A stretch of DNA of 64,000 nt from positions 992,001 to 1,056,000 of the forward strand of contig NZ_VCIX01000092.1 of assembly GCF_006345825.1 (NCBI RefSeq), read 5' to 3'. The stretch comes from Paenibacillus paridis. GTDB taxonomy: Bacteria; Bacillota; Bacilli; Paenibacillales; Paenibacillaceae. The position numbers and the translations under genes were made by a program. The notes beneath the pieces are model-generated. The model saw only the letters and a list, made by a program, of their open reading frames with translations. It had not been told where the DNA came from and did not search any database. This document shows positions 62,164-64,000 of this stretch, in pieces. How positions within the stretch are numbered: the stretch's first letter is position 1; each line of letters starts with the position of its first letter.

Positions 62164-62685
62164 ATGCGTTTTTATTATTACTGGATCGCGGTATTGGTTT
62201 TTATTCTTGATTTTGCAACAAAAAGATTAATTGAATCCAAACTAGTCATTGCGGAGCAAATTAGCGTTATCGGTAATTTCTTTCTGATTACTTCGCACCG
62301 CAACCGTGGAGCAGCATTTGGCATTTTGCAGGAGCAGCGCTTGTTTTTCATCATTATTACCTTGGTTATTGTCTCAGGCATTATTTGGTACATACAGATG
62401 ATGCGCAAATCTGCAAAGCCATGGCTTCTTGTAGGGCTAGGCCTTGTGCTTGGCGGGGCGATCGGGAACTTTTTGGACCGTGCTCGCTTTGGCGAGGTTA
62501 CGGATTTCCTGCAATTTAATTTTGGCAGCTATGAATTTCCGATTTTCAACATTGCGGATTCGGGAATCGTTTGCGGCGTCGCTTTAATTTTAATTGACAC
62601 GCTATTATCAGCTAAAGAAGACAAAAAACGTTCGCAAAATGGAGAGGACAAGGATCAAAACAATCATGAGCAACAGCCTATATAA
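62164..62685 (+). CDS. lspA: Lipoprotein signal peptidase LspA
   Basis: A 173-residue membrane aspartic protease with four helices. NRGAAFGIL is the conserved loop, GNFLDRARFG contains catalytic Asp near residue 105, and FNIADSGIVCG the second Asp near 131. It cleaves prolipoprotein signal peptides, so it would process the DUF4349 lipoprotein. GGAGTGATCAC precedes the ATG. The C-terminal 25 residues are charged. The end overlaps the next gene by about 20 bp. The 235-bp upstream gap has no clear gene. Confidence 0.94.
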   Translation: MRFYYYWIAVLVFILDFATKRLIESKLVIAEQISVIGNFFLITSHRNRGAAFGILQEQRLFFIIITLVIVSGIIWYIQMMRKSAKPWLLVGLGLVLGGAIGNFLDRARFGEVTDFLQFNFGSYEFPIFNIADSGIVCGVALILIDTLLSAKEDKKRSQNGEDKDQNNHEQQPI

Positions 62686-63604
62686 TGAAGAACCGCTCGA
62701 ATGGATCGCAGAAGCGGAGCAAGCCGGCGAGCGAGTAGATAAGTTTGTAACCGACAGCATGGATGAACAAGGTGTGTCAAGAACGCAAGTACAGGAATGG
62801 ATCAAGGCTGGAGCCGTTCTGGTAGACGGCAAGGTTGCGAAAGCAAATGTGAAAATTGCCGAGGGCAACAAAGTTGTGCTGCACATTCCGGAGCCGGAGG
62901 AAGCCGCAATCGTTCCTGAGAACATTCCGCTGGAAGTGATTTACGAGGATTCGGATTTGATCGTCATTAACAAAAAACGCGGCATGGTCGTTCACCCAGC
63001 GCCTGGACATTCATCGGGAACACTAGTTAATGCGCTAATGTATCATTGCAAGGATCTGTCAGGCATCAACGGCATGATCCGCCCGGGGATTGTACATCGT
63101 ATAGACAAGGATACAACCGGATTGCTGATGGCAGCGAAAAACGATCTCGCACATGTTTCTTTGGCGGAGCAGCTTAAGGACCATACGGTTACCCGTAAAT
63201 ATATCGCTTTGGTGCATGGCAATTTGCCGCATGATCAAGGTACCATCGACGCGCCGATCGGACGTGACCAGAATGACCGCAAGCTGTTTACGGTAACGGA
63301 ACGAAACAGCAGGCATGCAGTAACCCATTTCCATGTGCTGGAGCGTTTGGGAGATTACACGGTAGTGGAGCTTCAGCTGGAAACGGGCCGAACTCACCAA
63401 ATTCGCGTGCATATGAAATATATCGGGCATCCGCTTGCCGGCGACCCCGTTTATGGAAGAAACAAGACCGTTGCACTGAAAGGACAAGCTTTGCATGCAA
63501 CGCTGCTTGGCTTTACGCATCCGCGCAGCGGGGAACGATTGGAGTTTGAAATGCCTTTGCCCGCTGACTTTGAATTTGTGTTAAGCAATCTGCGTTCCAG
63601 ATAA
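62666..63604 (+). CDS. RluD-family 23S rRNA pseudouridine synthase (YlyB-like)
   Basis: A 312-residue protein. An S4 domain at the N-terminus (GERVDKFVTDSM and the RTQVQEWIKAGAVLVDGK region) is followed by the catalytic domain with VHRIDKDTTGLLM (Asp near residue 148) and GRTHQIRVHMKYIGHPL. It isomerises uridines in 23S rRNA, probably in the helix 69 region as for RluD. ATG at 62666 overlaps lspA by 20 bp, the usual lspA-ylyB arrangement; AAGGA lies 11 bp upstream. Confidence 0.93.
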   Translation: MSNSLYNEEPLEWIAEAEQAGERVDKFVTDSMDEQGVSRTQVQEWIKAGAVLVDGKVAKANVKIAEGNKVVLHIPEPEEAAIVPENIPLEVIYEDSDLIVINKKRGMVVHPAPGHSSGTLVNALMYHCKDLSGINGMIRPGIVHRIDKDTTGLLMAAKNDLAHVSLAEQLKDHTVTRKYIALVHGNLPHDQGTIDAPIGRDQNDRKLFTVTERNSRHAVTHFHVLERLGDYTVVELQLETGRTHQIRVHMKYIGHPLAGDPVYGRNKTVALKGQALHATLLGFTHPRSGERLEFEMPLPADFEFVLSNLRSR

Positions 63605-63723
63605 TGTGAAACGTCCAAAAGTGCAAACTTTTCACCACTTTATTCATTATTTCGAGCTGAGAAGTAAGTTATTCTAACAATAACAACAGAAATCAATGAG
63701 AAAATAAGGATAGGTGACATGAA

Positions 63724-64000
63724 ATGACATCCATTAATCAAAATTACTTGGAGCTGCAAGGCAGCTACTTGTTCTCTGAAATTGCCAAGCGCCGCACAAA
63801 ATTTATTCAAGACAATCCGAATGCTGAAATTATCAGTTTGGGTATTGGCGACGTTACACGCGGTTTGCCAGATGCGGTATTAAACGCTATGCACAGTGCA
63901 GTAGATGAGCTTGCAGCTCCCGGTTCTTTCCGCGGCTATGGCCCGGAACAAGGATATGATTTCTTGATTAATGCGATTATCGAAAATGATTATAAATCAC
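63724..64000 (+). CDS. dapL: LL-diaminopimelate aminotransferase, N-terminal part
   Basis: The first 92 residues run off the right edge. NQNYLELQGSYLFSEIAKR, IISLGIGDVTRGLPDAV and FRGYGPEQGYDFLINAI are typical of DapL, the PLP enzyme that converts tetrahydrodipicolinate to LL-diaminopimelate in one step. This provides the meso-DAP that MurE (DNPR type) needs after epimerisation. Its presence fits Paenibacillaceae rather than Bacillus, which uses the acetylase route. AAGGATAGGTG precedes the ATG by about 8 bp. Confidence 0.92.
   Translation, partial: MTSINQNYLELQGSYLFSEIAKRRTKFIQDNPNAEIISLGIGDVTRGLPDAVLNAMHSAVDELAAPGSFRGYGPEQGYDFLINAIIENDYKS

Noticed and set aside
62006..62230. 74-codon frame upstream of and overlapping lspA
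   Set aside because: No ribosome site, odd composition, and its 3' part overlaps the lspA start in another frame.
1..64000. tRNA or rRNA genes, insertion sequences, prophage
   Set aside because: No cloverleaf with CCA-type ends, rRNA signature, transposase motif or phage gene was recognised anywhere in the window.

Overview
The window looks like a chromosomal segment of a spore-forming, low-to-mid GC Gram-positive of the Paenibacillaceae (Paenibacillus, Cohnella or a close relative). Three things point there. The division and cell-wall (dcw) cluster includes spoVD and spoVE and is followed by spoIIGA-sigE-sigG and a ylm-divIVA-ileS-lspA-rluD block, as in Bacillales. An LL-diaminopimelate aminotransferase starts at the right edge. 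The left edge holds S-layer-anchored and GH42/GH78 carbohydrate-active enzymes typical of soil paenibacilli. Start codons are often GTG or TTG, with strong GGAGG-type ribosome sites.

Region 1 (1-19.3 kb) is accessory carbohydrate metabolism: the 3' part of an SLH-anchored exoprotein, a GH42 beta-galactosidase and a GH78 alpha-L-rhamnosidase. Next comes an operon of a TIM-barrel sugar isomerase/epimerase, two GatD/sorbitol-dehydrogenase-like enzymes and a ribulose-phosphate-3-epimerase-like protein, followed by a GntR-LacI hybrid repressor. Near-identical palindromes lie in the operon promoter and in the repressor promoter, so this is a self-contained regulon. A minus-strand pair of MDR dehydrogenases, an AraC regulator, an SGNH hydrolase, a sialate-O-acetylesterase-like enzyme and an orphan solute-binding protein complete the region.

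Region 2 (19.4-29.1 kb) holds a PcsB-like coiled-coil secreted protein, a MidA-type methyltransferase, a DUF2626 protein, RsfA, a PanE-type reductase, a DUF3397 membrane protein, BshC (bacillithiol), S-adenosylhomocysteine hydrolase and a DUF4349 lipoprotein.

Region 3 (29.1-48.3 kb) is the dcw cluster: mraZ, rsmH, ftsL, pbpB, spoVD, murE, murF, mraY, murD, spoVE, murB, murA, divIB, ftsA, ftsZ. murG is missing from its usual place between spoVE and murB. That place holds about 460 bp with no intact gene, ending in two identical hairpin repeats.

Region 4 (48.4-50.3 kb) is the most unusual stretch. Seventeen copies of a 26-bp inverted repeat (arms CTGTAAGCAC/GTGCTTACAG) are spaced almost exactly 51, 61, 51, 61... 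bp apart over 0.9 kb between ftsZ and a convergent gene for a PD-(D/E)XK (DUF559/Vsr-like) nuclease. The stop codon of that gene lies inside the last repeat. The repeat cores vary in sequence but keep a strictly alternating purine-pyrimidine pattern.

Region 5 (50.3-64 kb) is the sporulation sigma-factor operon (spoIIGA-sigE, then sigG), ylmC, pgeF, ylmE, sepF, ylmG, ylmH, divIVA, a T-box-controlled type-2 ileS, a DUF5665 protein, a YteA-like zinc-finger protein, lspA, an RluD-type pseudouridine synthase and the start of dapL. Two copies of a roughly 97-bp two-hairpin dispersed repeat lie near 21.8 kb and 47.1 kb.
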